Source of the DNA: Paenibacillus sp. DCT19
GTDB taxonomy: Bacteria > Bacillota > Bacilli > Paenibacillales > Paenibacillaceae
Assembly (NCBI RefSeq): GCF_003268635.1
Contig: NZ_CP029639.1
Coordinates: 817,501 to 881,500 of the forward strand
Length of the DNA stretch: 64,000 bases
Direction of reading: 5' to 3'
Shown here: piece after piece, positions 47,360 to 56,818 of the stretch
Position numbering within the stretch: the stretch's first letter is position 1
How the letters are laid out: every line of letters starts with the position of its first letter
The notes under the pieces: generated by a model
The model's database searches: none
What the model saw: only the letters and a program-made list of their open reading frames with translations
What the model was told of the DNA's origin: nothing
Translations under genes and position numbers: made by a program

Positions 47360-47793
47360 AGAGATACTCCTTTTTTATATGGACTTTATAACCATCATAA
47401 TATGGGATTCTACTGGTGAGCAAGTGTGTGTATCTGGATATGAAAAACTTGCTTTGTAACGTATTGGAAAACAAGATGTGTAATTGTGATTAATATCATT
47501 GCAATGTAAAAATGTGCAAAAAAATAAAGTGCGAATGGCGTTCGATTTGCTATATTATTTTCCCAATCTATAAAGTAAACTAAGCATAATCATGTTATAT
47601 GCTACAAAAAAAATCGCATGCTGACGGGGATGGTAGGCTGTTCTGAAAATGCAAGCTCATCAGAACCATGCAACAGAGGAGCGAGAAGTTTTTGCTTCAG
47701 GTCGCTAGGCATCAGAGTACATACATCATTTTACTGCTTGGCGGAGCTACATTTAGCATGAGGAACAAATGAGAATAAAGGGGAGATATTGGC
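47360..47793. other. Leader/intergenic region of the large SLH protein, with nested hairpins
   Basis: 47616-47706 folds as GCATG (47616-47620) / CATGC (47667-47671), enclosing GTTCTGA (47640-47646) / TCAGAAC (47660-47666). A second hairpin follows, AGCGA-GAAG (47680-47688) / CTTC-AGG-TCGCT (47695-47706). It matches no riboswitch class I know. The rest is AT-rich promoter sequence. Confidence 0.4.
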
Positions 47794-50700
47794 GTGATTT
47801 ATTATACCGGTCGTGCCTTTTGGAAGATCGCACTGGTCTTTGTGTTAGTGTTTACTGCATTATCGGCAGGGTGGGGAACAACGAAGTCAGCGCACGCGCA
47901 GGAGTGGTATGAAAAGTATGTAGGGGAGATACAGCTATTTCCTTATGAATTTGTGCCGAGTGGTTGGAAGTTCGCGGCTGGACAAAAGATGAGTATTCAG
48001 AACAATGTTGCTTTGTTTTCTTTGCTTGGTACGAATTATGGTGGCGATGGTCGATCCGACTTTGCGTTGCCGGATCTCACATCACTTCCTACACCTGACG
48101 GTATGGGGTATTACATAGCTACTAATGGGGTATTTCCTGCACGCGAAAATGGCGGGACTGCCATGGGGCATGCAGGTGAAGTGCGCATCTTCCCGTATAC
48201 TTATTCGCCTGATGGCTGGCTCAAGCTGGATGGGAGTACATATGATGCGCAGAGTTATCCGCAGCTGTACTCCGTTATTAGTGATGTGTTTGGATCTCAG
48301 GATGGTCAAAAATTCACTTTACCCAGTATCAGTGCACCGCTGCCAAACCAACCATTATACTTTGCTGTTGCGGCAAGACCGATGGGTGGTCAGAATGGAA
48401 CGGATATCAGGAATCAAAATAGTGCAGTTTTACTAGGACAGACCATACCATTCCTTGTTCCGATGGAAACCAACTGGAGTGCTAGCGATGGAAGATTACT
48501 TAATTTGTGGAGTTACACAGCTCTGTTTTCACTCTTGGGAGAGAAGTTTGGTGGTAATGGGATCAATAATTTTGCTATACCGGATTTAAGAAATAATCCT
48601 TACAATTTTCAATACTATACTGTGGATGATATAGGACTATACCCTTCTCGTGGTGATGGAGGCGGGGTACCGTCCGCAGTGGCAGGAACAAGTACGATTT
48701 ATACCGTAGCCACTGGACAGTCGTTACGTATTTACAGTTCGGATTTGATGGGTAATGTGCCTGGTAGTGCGAATGCCAAGGGAGTTTCCTTGCGAACTCA
48801 ACCGCAGCGTGGAACGGTTACACAAGACAGTAACGGTTTTATTTATCAGGCTCCAAACGTCTATTTCGGTAATGATAGCTTCACAGTGAGGACATACAAC
48901 GATAATGGATTTGCTACGGGCTATTCGACAGTTCAAATCAAGGTAGAGCAACCTCTGCCACCTGTAGTAACCGGTGTTAGCGATGGGGGAATTTACAATC
49001 GTACGGTCAATCCCGTATTTACCTCTGGCACGGCGACCCTGAATGGTCATCCGTTTACGAGCGGAACAGCGGTTACTGCGGAAGGTAGCTATACGTTAGT
49101 TGCAATGAACAGATACGGTTCGACGCAGGTTCAATTTAGGATTGATCTTACGCCGCCAACCGTAATTGGAGTAACGAATAGTGGGCGTTATACTGTGCCG
49201 CCGACGATTACGTTTAGTGATGGAACAGCTACGCTGAATGGTGCACCATTTGCGTACGGAGGTCAGGTCAGTCAGGAAGGCAGTTATACGCTAATCGTCA
49301 CTGACGCTGCTAATAATAGTTCAACGATCACATTCAGCTACTATGCACCACGTCAGCTTCTGTTCGATAGCGGCGGGGGAACGAGCGTAGCCGCACAAAA
49401 TCTGTATTACGGCGATCATGGCGTTGAGCCAACCGCTCCGACACGAACCGGTTATACGTTTACCGGCTGGTATAGCGATGAGTTGCGCACGCAGCCATTT
49501 AATTTTACGAATACGGCGATTACAACGAATACACAGCTGTATGCAGGCTGGAGCATTAGCCAGTATACGGTTAGCTTTGATAGTAGTGGCGGAACAGCTG
49601 TAGCGAATGTCCCAGTGAATCATGGTTTGACCATTAGCGAACCGACAGCGCCAACACGAACAGGCTATACGTTTAACGGCTGGTTCACGGATGTGGGTCG
49701 CACGCAGCCATTTAATTTTGGGAATACGGCGGTAACGCAGAATACGCAGCTATATGCTGAGTGGAATATCAATCAGTACACGGTCAGCTTTGATAGTAAC
49801 GGAGGTACAGCGGTATCGGATCTTCAGATCGAGTATGGTACGCTCATGAGTGAGCCAACTGCTCCAACACGATTGGGTTATACTTTTGAAGGTTGGTATA
49901 TAGATGAGGCTCATACACAGCGCTTTGAGTTTGCGACTACGCCAGTAGTGGTGGATACACAACTCTATGCCAATTGGACGCTCCAATCATATACGGTCAC
50001 GTTCGATGTATATCAGGGAGCCAATGTGCCTGATCAGACGATACCGTACGGTGCACTGATTGTTCGTCCTACAGATCCGGTACGGACTGGCTATACGTTT
50101 ACCAATTGGTATGCAGATGTAGCACATACGCTGCCATTTGACTTCGAGACGATCATTACTGACTCGGTTACCTTGTATGCAGGTTGGAGTACCGATCAAT
50201 ATACAGCCAGCTTTGATAGTAATGGTGGTACTGTGGTGAGCGAGCAGTTGCTCGACTATGGTAATCCGGTGCAGGAGCCACAGCAGCCGAGCCGAACGGG
50301 GTATACCTTTACCGGTTGGTATAGTGATGCGGGCTTACAGCAACGTTTCAATTTTGCGACATCGTCTATTCAGGATCATGTTCAGCTATATGCTGGCTGG
50401 GAACGTATCCTCTATACGGTTAGCTTTGATACGACCGGAGGTTCGGATATACCGGATATGAGTATCGGATATGGTGATCAATTAATTTTAATGAATGAGC
50501 CAACTTCGGATACGGAAGGTCAAGTTTTTGCCGGGTGGTTTGCAGATTCACAGCTCACGGTTAAATTTGATTTTAGTCAGCCGATCCAGTCGGATGTCAC
50601 TTTGTATGCTAAATGGGCAGTTCAAGTACAGCAGATTACATTTGATACGGATGAAGGCACTACAATTGCTCCACAGACAGTTGCTTATGGCGACCTTTTG

Positions 50701-52158
50701 TCTCGTCCAACCGATCCAGAGCGCACAGGTTATACGTTTGCTGGCTGGTTTACCGATTCAGGGCAGCCATTCGATTTTGCAACAACGACAGTAATGGCAG
50801 ATATGACGCTGTATGCAAAATGGAATATAGCCGTGCGAACCGTAACCTTTCATACGGATGGTGGAACGACAATACAGGCTATTGAAATAAATAACGGAGA
50901 GATGTTATCTCGTCCAAACGATCCGGTGCGAACGGGGTATACGTTCACGGGATGGTACTCGGATATCGCACGCAGTCAGCCGTTTGATTTTGCAACAGCG
51001 ACCGTAAATGCAGACATGACGTTATATGCGGGTTGGATGCTCATACCATCACCAGGCGGTGGTAACTCCGGAAACAATGGAAATACAGGGAACAGTGGCG
51101 GTAGTGGAGATAGTGGAAGCAACGAAAGTGGGGGAGGCTCTAACTCCAATTCCAGTCCGATCTCAAGCGGTAATCCTTCTAATGATTCCAGTTCTACACA
51201 GGCAACCGTGTCCATTCCTGCAGGGCAGGCTGGCGAGCTTCGGCTAGGCACAGGAGTGCTGCTTGAGGTTCCTGCCGGCGCTTCGGATCAGCCGTTAGAA
51301 ATTAAAGCCATCATGGTAGACACACCGGTGACTGGTTTAGCCAGCAATGAGCGCGTTGTAAGTCAGGTGGTGGAATTCACCAAAAACACGCAGGGCAATT
51401 TCAAAATTCCAGTGAAATTAACGCTAACCTTTGACCCGACTTCAATCCAAAGCAATGAGAAGCTTGCGGTCTTTTACCAGCAACAGCCGAATACCCCATG
51501 GACAATGCTTGAAGACGGCAAAGTGGACGGGAATAACATCAGCGTAGCTGTGAATCACTTTACACGTTTTGCTGTGATGGCAGTTCCGGCAACAATAGCT
51601 GCGCCTACAGCAGCTAATTTTAGCGATATTGAAGGGCACTGGGCATCCGCTAGTATCCTAGAAGCAGCGGCTCTTGGTATCGTCAAAGGTTACTCGGATG
51701 GAAGCTTCCATCCAGGGGCACATGTTACACGAGCAGAATTTACAGCAATGCTTGTACGGATGCTGAAGCCAGTGTGGGATAATGAAGAAGCTATTCCAAC
51801 AATGCCTGCTTTCGGGGATGCAACGCAGATTGGGGCATGGGGACTTGAGGAGATTGCACAGGCAAGCGCGCTAGGTTGGATTCAAGGCCACGCGGACGGA
51901 AACTTCCGTCCGAACGCTTCAATTACACGGGCGGAGATGGCCGTTATGGTCAGCCGTGCGTTGACACTGACTGACGTTGCAACCGAAACTTCCTTTACTG
52001 ATGCAACCAGCATCCCTGCTTGGGCAAGCCAGGCAGCAGCTCACATGCAGCAATTGGGTCTGATGAAAGGTCGAGTCAATGGAGCATTTGATTCTTCGGC
52101 ACTGACAACCCGTGCGGAAGCAGCACAGGTATTGATGAATGCACTCCGACATAAATGA
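47794..52158 (+). CDS. Giant surface protein: tail-collar-like, InlB-type repeats, SLH anchor
   Basis: The 1454-residue protein begins with a signal peptide (IALVFVLVFTALSAGWG, cleavage near AHAQE). Three phage tail-collar-like modules follow (about 40-300): GEIQLFPYEFVPSGWKF, GEVRIFPYTYSPDGWLKLDG, and GQTIPFLVPMETNWSASDG. Next are Ig/cadherin-like stretches (about 310-525), then eight Listeria-Bacteroides (InlB B-type) repeats of about 70 residues (pattern YTVSFDSxGG ... RTGYTFxGWYxD ... TQLYAGW). A Gly/Ser/Asn linker, a ZU5-like domain (about 1130-1265) and three SLH domains (FSDIEGHWASASILEAAALG onward) end it. The SLH triplet should bind pyruvylated wall polymer. GTG 47794 follows AGGGGAGA. 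Adhesion or surface-layer function is inferred. Confidence 0.9.
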   Translation: MIYYTGRAFWKIALVFVLVFTALSAGWGTTKSAHAQEWYEKYVGEIQLFPYEFVPSGWKFAAGQKMSIQNNVALFSLLGTNYGGDGRSDFALPDLTSLPTPDGMGYYIATNGVFPARENGGTAMGHAGEVRIFPYTYSPDGWLKLDGSTYDAQSYPQLYSVISDVFGSQDGQKFTLPSISAPLPNQPLYFAVAARPMGGQNGTDIRNQNSAVLLGQTIPFLVPMETNWSASDGRLLNLWSYTALFSLLGEKFGGNGINNFAIPDLRNNPYNFQYYTVDDIGLYPSRGDGGGVPSAVAGTSTIYTVATGQSLRIYSSDLMGNVPGSANAKGVSLRTQPQRGTVTQDSNGFIYQAPNVYFGNDSFTVRTYNDNGFATGYSTVQIKVEQPLPPVVTGVSDGGIYNRTVNPVFTSGTATLNGHPFTSGTAVTAEGSYTLVAMNRYGSTQVQFRIDLTPPTVIGVTNSGRYTVPPTITFSDGTATLNGAPFAYGGQVSQEGSYTLIVTDAANNSSTITFSYYAPRQLLFDSGGGTSVAAQNLYYGDHGVEPTAPTRTGYTFTGWYSDELRTQPFNFTNTAITTNTQLYAGWSISQYTVSFDSSGGTAVANVPVNHGLTISEPTAPTRTGYTFNGWFTDVGRTQPFNFGNTAVTQNTQLYAEWNINQYTVSFDSNGGTAVSDLQIEYGTLMSEPTAPTRLGYTFEGWYIDEAHTQRFEFATTPVVVDTQLYANWTLQSYTVTFDVYQGANVPDQTIPYGALIVRPTDPVRTGYTFTNWYADVAHTLPFDFETIITDSVTLYAGWSTDQYTASFDSNGGTVVSEQLLDYGNPVQEPQQPSRTGYTFTGWYSDAGLQQRFNFATSSIQDHVQLYAGWERILYTVSFDTTGGSDIPDMSIGYGDQLILMNEPTSDTEGQVFAGWFADSQLTVKFDFSQPIQSDVTLYAKWAVQVQQITFDTDEGTTIAPQTVAYGDLLSRPTDPERTGYTFAGWFTDSGQPFDFATTTVMADMTLYAKWNIAVRTVTFHTDGGTTIQAIEINNGEMLSRPNDPVRTGYTFTGWYSDIARSQPFDFATATVNADMTLYAGWMLIPSPGGGNSGNNGNTGNSGGSGDSGSNESGGGSNSNSSPISSGNPSNDSSSTQATVSIPAGQAGELRLGTGVLLEVPAGASDQPLEIKAIMVDTPVTGLASNERVVSQVVEFTKNTQGNFKIPVKLTLTFDPTSIQSNEKLAVFYQQQPNTPWTMLEDGKVDGNNISVAVNHFTRFAVMAVPATIAAPTAANFSDIEGHWASASILEAAALGIVKGYSDGSFHPGAHVTRAEFTAMLVRMLKPVWDNEEAIPTMPAFGDATQIGAWGLEEIAQASALGWIQGHADGNFRPNASITRAEMAVMVSRALTLTDVATETSFTDATSIPAWASQAAAHMQQLGLMKGRVNGAFDSSALTTRAEAAQVLMNALRHK

Positions 52159-52184
52159 ACCCGATTCGGGAATAGAACTCTCTT

Positions 52185-52220
52185 GCCGTTTTACGATGTC
52201 GTATCGTAAAACGGCTTTTT
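52185..52220 (+). terminator. Terminator of the SLH protein gene
   Basis: A 13-bp perfect stem GCCGTTTTACGAT / ATCGTAAAACGGC (52185-52197, 52203-52215) is followed by TTTTTG. Confidence 0.92.
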
Positions 52221-52283
52221 GTCATTTTTGTATCGGATTTATACTCGCACTGAGTGTGGATCATGGAATTATTGGACATAGAA

Positions 52284-52318
52284 AAGCCCCGCTCCCAGGG
52301 GGGACGGGGAGCGGGGCT
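52284..52318 (-). terminator. Terminator of the doxX gene
   Basis: AGCCCCGCTCCC / GGGGAGCGGGGCT forms a very GC-rich stem. Read on the minus strand it is followed by TTTTCTA. It lies 21 nt beyond the doxX stop. Confidence 0.8.
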
Positions 52319-52338
52319 GCAGTGTTATTGATTATTCG

Positions 52339-52872
52339 TTAAGCTGTTTTGGCACTAACGGTTGGTGTGTCTTTGGGGTTGTTACCTTTGTTACGGCTGA
52401 ACAATCCGCGAAGGTAAGGCAGTACCCAGTGATCCAGACCGATTTTACCAGCATTTGCACCAGCGACTACAAGGAAGATCTGCATCAGTACCAGTTGAGC
52501 ATTCGTGCTCACTGTACCCGAGAAGAGGAACGCGAAGTTCATGACCAATGCCATCAGTGCAGCGAGTGTTGTGAAGCATCCAAGGATGAGACCCAGACCT
52601 ACAAGGAATTCACCAAGTGGGATGATGAAGTCGAACAATCCAGCGTTTGGTACAGCGAATTTCTCTAAGAACGTTCCCCACCAAGCTTGAACGGTAGGAT
52701 TCTCACCAGTAGCTTTGCCAACTGCGCCTGCAAGGAACCCGCCAGCTTGGAATCCGCCAGTCAATTTGCTCCATCCGTGAGTCATCCAATCGTAACCGAT
52801 GTACACCCGAAGTACTGTCAAAATCCACATTGCCACTTTGTTTTCTCTAAGCCATTGGTTGAAGCTGAACAT
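52339..52872 (-). CDS. DoxX-family membrane protein
   Basis: The 177-residue protein has four hydrophobic helices (about 14-33, 80-100, 103-121 and 125-145). Its DoxX pattern is LRVYIGYDWMTHGWSKLTGG, then IIPLGEFLVGLGLILGCFTT. DoxX members include the thiosulfate:quinone oxidoreductase subunit and catalase-associated or redox-linked membrane proteins; the specific activity here is unknown. ATG 52872 is chosen, with AAGGAG at suitable spacing; an in-frame GTG lies 9 nt upstream. A class II FNR/CRP-type promoter is placed in front. Confidence 0.88.
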   Translation of the reverse strand: MFSFNQWLRENKVAMWILTVLRVYIGYDWMTHGWSKLTGGFQAGGFLAGAVGKATGENPTVQAWWGTFLEKFAVPNAGLFDFIIPLGEFLVGLGLILGCFTTLAALMALVMNFAFLFSGTVSTNAQLVLMQIFLVVAGANAGKIGLDHWVLPYLRGLFSRNKGNNPKDTPTVSAKTA

Positions 52873-52943
52873 ATAAACCACTCCTTCATGGAATCTAGTG
52901 TGTGTTGTTTTTGTTTTTCTAAGTGATCACCTTTGATGTCTTT

Positions 52944-52987
52944 ATTGTATAGTCCGGAGGCTGTTTTGTTTGTGATAAAAATCACAA
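52944..52987 (-). promoter_or_regulatory. doxX promoter with FNR/CRP-type operator at -41.5
   Basis: TTGTGATAAAAATCACAA (52970-52987) is a perfect TGTGA-N6-TCACA palindrome. On the minus strand a TACAAT -10 (52944-52949) predicts a start near 52937. The operator centre is then 41.5 bp upstream, the classical activator position. A Rex site (TTGTGAA-N4-TTCACAA) is a near alternative. Confidence 0.7.
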
Positions 52988-53211
52988 TCTAGTTCAAATT
53001 TTAAGTAAGCTTTGAGAAGTTCACAGTTAGGACACATTTGATTTCTTGTGCATCGTTTCAAATGCAGGTTTTGGGGTAAGCAATTGCTCTCAAATCAAAG
53101 ACAAACCCCTGTTCATGTGATTAAATGGAAAGAAAACGTGAAATGGTGTTCTACATGAGATATTCGTCCACATCTTAGATCCCAGCCATATCGTTCAGGA
53201 GGTACATTGAA

Positions 53212-54285
53212 TTGAAGCTCTTCCCATGGAAACGAACTGCATCCGCTACGTCCCTACTTATCCTTGCCATTAGTCTTGCTGCGTGTCAGAACAAAGAGTT
53301 AGCACAGATGCCAGAGCAGCCGAATAATGTTCCAGCACCCGTACAGGAGGAACAAGTCGTCGAAGAACCAGCGAAAGCTCTTTTTACTGCACCACTTACC
53401 GGTTTGCCTTCTAATGAAGCAATCACGAACAGACCCTTGGCTGTAATGATTAATAACGCTCCTGCCGCGAGACCCCAATCGGGTTTGAGTTCCGCAGATA
53501 TTATTTTAGAGGTGCTTGCAGAGGGTGGTATTACCCGGTTCATCGCCATCTTCCAGAGTGAAGGCGGTGCTGAAACGGTAGGACCTGTGCGTAGCATCAG
53601 GCCATATCTGATTCAGCTTGGCGAGAGCTATGATGGGGTGCTTGTTCATGCAGGCGGGAGCCCAGAGGCGTATTCTATTTTGCAACGACAACAAAAACAA
53701 CATATGGATGAAATATCAAACGGTGGGCCGTATTTCTGGCGTTCCTCCGATCGTAAAGCTCCGCATAATCTATACACCTCTGTGGACAAGCTCAGAGAAG
53801 GAGCCGATATCAAGGGTTACAGTCACGACAGTGTATCGCCTGTCTATACCTATAATGAAGAAGGTTCTACTTCTGACGGAGAGACAGCGAAGCAATTCGA
53901 AATTCATTATTTATTGAATAGTTACCTTGTGACGTATGATTATGACGAAGTTAGCGGACGATATATGAGATTGGTAAACGGCAAAGCCGATCAAGATATG
54001 GATAATGGTGAACAACTTGGAGCTGCCAACATTATTGTTGCGGGTGCGGATCATAAGGTGCTTGACGATGTAGGTCGATTGTCCGTCAATCTGGAGCAAG
54101 GTGGGGAAGCGATGTTATTCCAGAAGGGCAAAATGATCCGTGGACAGTGGGAGAAGAAACAAGGGGATATCATTCGGTTTGTTCAGAATGGCAGTGAAGT
54201 AGCGCTTGTGCCGGGTAAGACGTTTATCAGCATTGTGCCGAATCAGCCGAGTTTTACCGACCATGTGAAATTGAATGAGCAATAA
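53212..54285 (+). CDS. yerB: DUF3048 (YerB-like) lipoprotein
   Basis: The 357-residue protein has a lipoprotein signal peptide with lipobox ISLAACQNKE (Cys about residue 25) and a short Glu/Pro linker. The DUF3048 domain follows: LTGLPSNEAITNRPLAVMIN, ARPQSGLSSADIILEVLAEG, GGAETVGPVRSIRPYLIQLG. The end, KTFISIVPNQPSFTDHVKL, is the second DUF3048 lobe. It would be anchored to the outer face of the membrane; function is unknown. TTG 53212 is used because AGGAGG (53197-53202) is 9 nt upstream and the reading gives MKLFPWKRT. Confidence 0.88.
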   Translation: MKLFPWKRTASATSLLILAISLAACQNKELAQMPEQPNNVPAPVQEEQVVEEPAKALFTAPLTGLPSNEAITNRPLAVMINNAPAARPQSGLSSADIILEVLAEGGITRFIAIFQSEGGAETVGPVRSIRPYLIQLGESYDGVLVHAGGSPEAYSILQRQQKQHMDEISNGGPYFWRSSDRKAPHNLYTSVDKLREGADIKGYSHDSVSPVYTYNEEGSTSDGETAKQFEIHYLLNSYLVTYDYDEVSGRYMRLVNGKADQDMDNGEQLGAANIIVAGADHKVLDDVGRLSVNLEQGGEAMLFQKGKMIRGQWEKKQGDIIRFVQNGSEVALVPGKTFISIVPNQPSFTDHVKLNEQ

Positions 54286-54655
54286 ATGAAGGCAGTGCGG
54301 ATCGTGTAACAGCAACAGATGACAATGAATGGAATAATGGATGAGAAACGACATGGATCGACGAATTTAGATTCCAAATAGATGATGATGTAGGTAGTGG
54401 AATGTAGCTCTTGTGTGAAAATGAGTTTGCTGTCACATCTGATTTTTGTGCCCGTTTGTAAACGCAGTGTAAAATTAAGCCTTGAATTTGCCAGTCATAC
54501 CAAATAATTAAGATTCATTTCAGATTAATGTGATAAGAATATAAAAAAGGATCACACCTTTTGTACAAACCATGAAACAAATATGATAAGATATCAAAGG
54601 TTGTCATTTCATGTTTCATCGGTTATCGGCAATTTCTCGTAAAGGGGATAGAGCT
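54286..54655. other. Intergenic region upstream of the DUF47-Pit operon
   Basis: The 370-bp region must contain the promoter of the phosphate transport pair. TTGTAC (54561-54566) with TGATAA (54584-54589, spacer 17) is the best candidate. No terminator or Pho-box repeat is obvious. Confidence 0.35.
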
Positions 54656-55273
54656 ATGAAGCTTAAGAAGAAGAAGGATATATTTTTTGAAACACTGGAG
54701 AACATGGCAGATACGGTTGTTCAAGCGGCAGATTATTTCTCCCAGCATGTTTCCAACCTTCAGGATGTGACTCTTTTTGCCAATGAAATGAAGAAGTACG
54801 AGTCGAAATGTGATGATTACGTGCATACGATCATTACAGAACTCAACAAAACATTTATCACGCCGATCGAACGCGATGATATTATGGAGCTGACAACAAC
54901 GCTTGATGACGTATTGGACGGAATCGAAGCAACGGCTTCCCGTTTCTATATGTACCAATTGACGGATCCAGACGAGTATATTGTTCAATTCGCTGACATT
55001 TTGCGACAATCGGCTTACGAAATTCAGAAGGCGATTCATTTGCTGTCACAGAAAAAATTGCTCGCTATCCGTGAGTACACCATTCGTTTGAATGATCTGG
55101 AAAACCAGGGCGACGAAGTACTACGCATGTGTATCAAAAATCTCTTCGCTACCGTGTCAGATCCAATTGAACTGATCAAGCGCAAAGAAATTTATGAGCG
55201 TCTTGAGACGACGACGGATGCTTGTGAACATGTAGCGAACGTGCTTGAGTCCATCATCATGCGTAATTCTTAA
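54656..55273 (+). CDS. DUF47 / PhoU-like phosphate transport accessory protein
   Basis: The 205-residue all-helical protein belongs to the DUF47 (YkaA/PhoU-like) family. Typical residues are FFETLENMADTVVQAADYFS, the metal-binding-type motif YESKCDDYVHTIITELNKTF, FITPIERDDIMELTTTLDDV, and C-terminal RLETTTDACEHVANVLESII. It is always linked to Pit transporters and probably modulates their activity. ATG 54656 follows AAAGGGGATAGAGCT; an upstream in-frame start at 54611 lacks a site. pit starts 14 nt later. Confidence 0.92.
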   Translation: MKLKKKKDIFFETLENMADTVVQAADYFSQHVSNLQDVTLFANEMKKYESKCDDYVHTIITELNKTFITPIERDDIMELTTTLDDVLDGIEATASRFYMYQLTDPDEYIVQFADILRQSAYEIQKAIHLLSQKKLLAIREYTIRLNDLENQGDEVLRMCIKNLFATVSDPIELIKRKEIYERLETTTDACEHVANVLESIIMRNS

Positions 55274-55287
55274 GGAGCCAGAGAATA

Positions 55288-56276
55288 ATGGAAACAACGA
55301 TTTGGGTATTAGGTATAGTCGTCTTCCTTGCACTGGCGTTTGACTTCATCAACGGTTTTCATGACACGGCTAATGCCATTGCCACATCGGTATCAACACG
55401 GGCACTGACGCCGCGACGTGCGATTCTGCTCGCAGCCGTGATGAACTTTGTCGGTGCAATGATGTTTACGGGTGTTGCGAAGACGATTGGGGGAGTGTGA
55501 CCGACCCCACCAAGCTAGATAACGGGATTGAGGTCGTCATCGTCACCTTAATCTCGGCGATTATCTGGAATCTTGTAACCTGGTGGTTCGGCATTCCTTC
55601 TTCATCCTCTCATGCACTGATTGGAGCGTTGGCAGGAGCTGTGTTCGTTGGTGCAGGATCGGACAAAGTGAAGTGGAGTGGATTTATTGATATCGTCGGA
55701 GGTTTGTTGTTATCACCTCTGATTGCATTTGCCATAGGTTATGTGGTCATGATTATTCTCAAATACATTTTCGCCAAACGCAGTCCGCATAACGTGAACA
55801 AAGGATTCCGTACGGTACAGATCTTCACAGCGGCACTACAGGCGTTCACGCATGGTACGAATGATGCACAAAAAGCGATGGGGATTATCACCTTTGCTCT
55901 CGTTGCAGCCAAAGTACAAGACCATTTGGAGGTTCCGCTGTGGGTTAAAATCTCTGCAGCAACAGCCATGGCACTTGGTACTTCCATTGGTGGTTGGAAA
56001 ATCATCAAAACGATGGGAACCAAAATCTTCAAAATCGAACCGATTAATGGTTTTGCTGCCGACTTGTCAGCAGCTTCCGTTATTTTCACTGCGACGTTAC
56101 TACATCTTCCGGTAAGTACAACGCATGCAATCACATCCGCGATTCTGGGTGTTGGTTCTGCTAAACGTTTCTCTGCCGTAAAATGGGGACTAGCTGGACG
56201 GATCATTATTACATGGTTCATTACGATTCCAATTACTGCTGCATTAGCAGGTTTGCTGTACTGGATCATTTTCTAA
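55288..56276 (+). CDS. pit: Low-affinity inorganic phosphate transporter, PiT family (one apparent frameshift)
   Basis: This is a membrane phosphate (metal-phosphate):H+ symporter. The duplicated PiT signature is present: FDFINGFHDTANAIATSVST in the first half and AFTHGTNDAQKAMGIITFAL in the second, with about 9-10 hydrophobic segments. The frame breaks in the G run 55489-55493; one added G gives GVAKTIGGSVTDPTKLDNG. Repaired length is about 329 residues, normal for the short bacterial type. AAGGAGCCAGAGAAT precedes ATG 55288. It forms a two-gene operon with the DUF47 gene. Confidence 0.93.
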
Positions 56277-56284
56277 TAGAGGTT

Positions 56285-56451
56285 GTTCAAAAAGTCCGCT
56301 TTTGATTACGAAGGATGCGCAAGTGGCATCTCAGCTTCGAATATGGGATTCAGCCGAAATGTCCGTTGCTCACGTAGCTTAATCTACGCTCCGCTACTCC
56401 ATTTCTATCTTCATCCCATCTTCTTGGTACTGAAAACCGACCTTTTTGAAC
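56285..56451. repeat. Second inverted-repeat-bounded element
   Basis: A 167-nt non-coding element has ends GTTCAAAAAGTCCG (56285-56298) and CGACCTTTTTGAAC (56438-56451), a TIR of 14 bp with two mismatches. It contains an inner hairpin CGTAG/CTACG. It starts 8 nt after the pit stop. It is unrelated in sequence to the pur-operon elements. Only one copy is seen here, so its repetitive nature is inferred. Confidence 0.5.
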
Positions 56452-56531
56452 ACGTACTAATAAGAAAAATGTTCCTAATCATGACGAACAAGCTAATCAC
56501 AGTTGTTCATAACATTGTGAATATCGGGATA

Positions 56532-56665
56532 TGTGGATAATTATACAACCAAAAAGAAGAGACGCCTGTGCATGAACGTGTGGACAGGCTGGATATGTGG
56601 ATAGCCATCCGTGGAATGATAAACCAAAAGATATTTATCCTGTGGATACAGGAAACTGTGGATAG
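56532..56665. other. Cluster of five DnaA-box-like sequences
   Basis: TGTGGATAA (56532-56540) is a perfect TTATCCACA box on the complementary strand. TGTGGATAG (56596-56604, 56657-56665), TGTGGATAC (56641-56649) and TGTGGACAG (56579-56587) differ by one or two bases. All have the same orientation within 134 bp of intergenic DNA. Confidence 0.6.
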
Positions 56666-56675
56666 GGAATGAGAG

Positions 56676-56700
56676 AAGCCAACAGGGTTGGCTTTTTTTG
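56676..56700 (+). terminator. Terminator upstream of corA
   Basis: AAGCCAAC-AGG-GTTGGCTT is followed by six T. It lies beyond the DnaA-box cluster and separates pit transcription from corA. Confidence 0.85.
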
Positions 56701-56818
56701 TTGTCGTGTTCGCTGTAGCTTCTATACGTAGCAAGGATGATCGGCGATTGCAGGAGACGACATGATGATTAAATTGTACAATAACGTAAAGGATACTAAA
56801 CAAGGACGTGGCTAATTT

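Noticed and set aside
47616..47706. Cyclic-di-GMP riboswitch
   Set aside because: Hairpins are present, but the conserved tetraloop/receptor and core sequences of class I and II aptamers are not found.
47794..48700. Prophage tail gene
   Set aside because: Tail-collar-like modules are present, but the protein has a signal peptide and SLH anchors, and no phage genes surround it.
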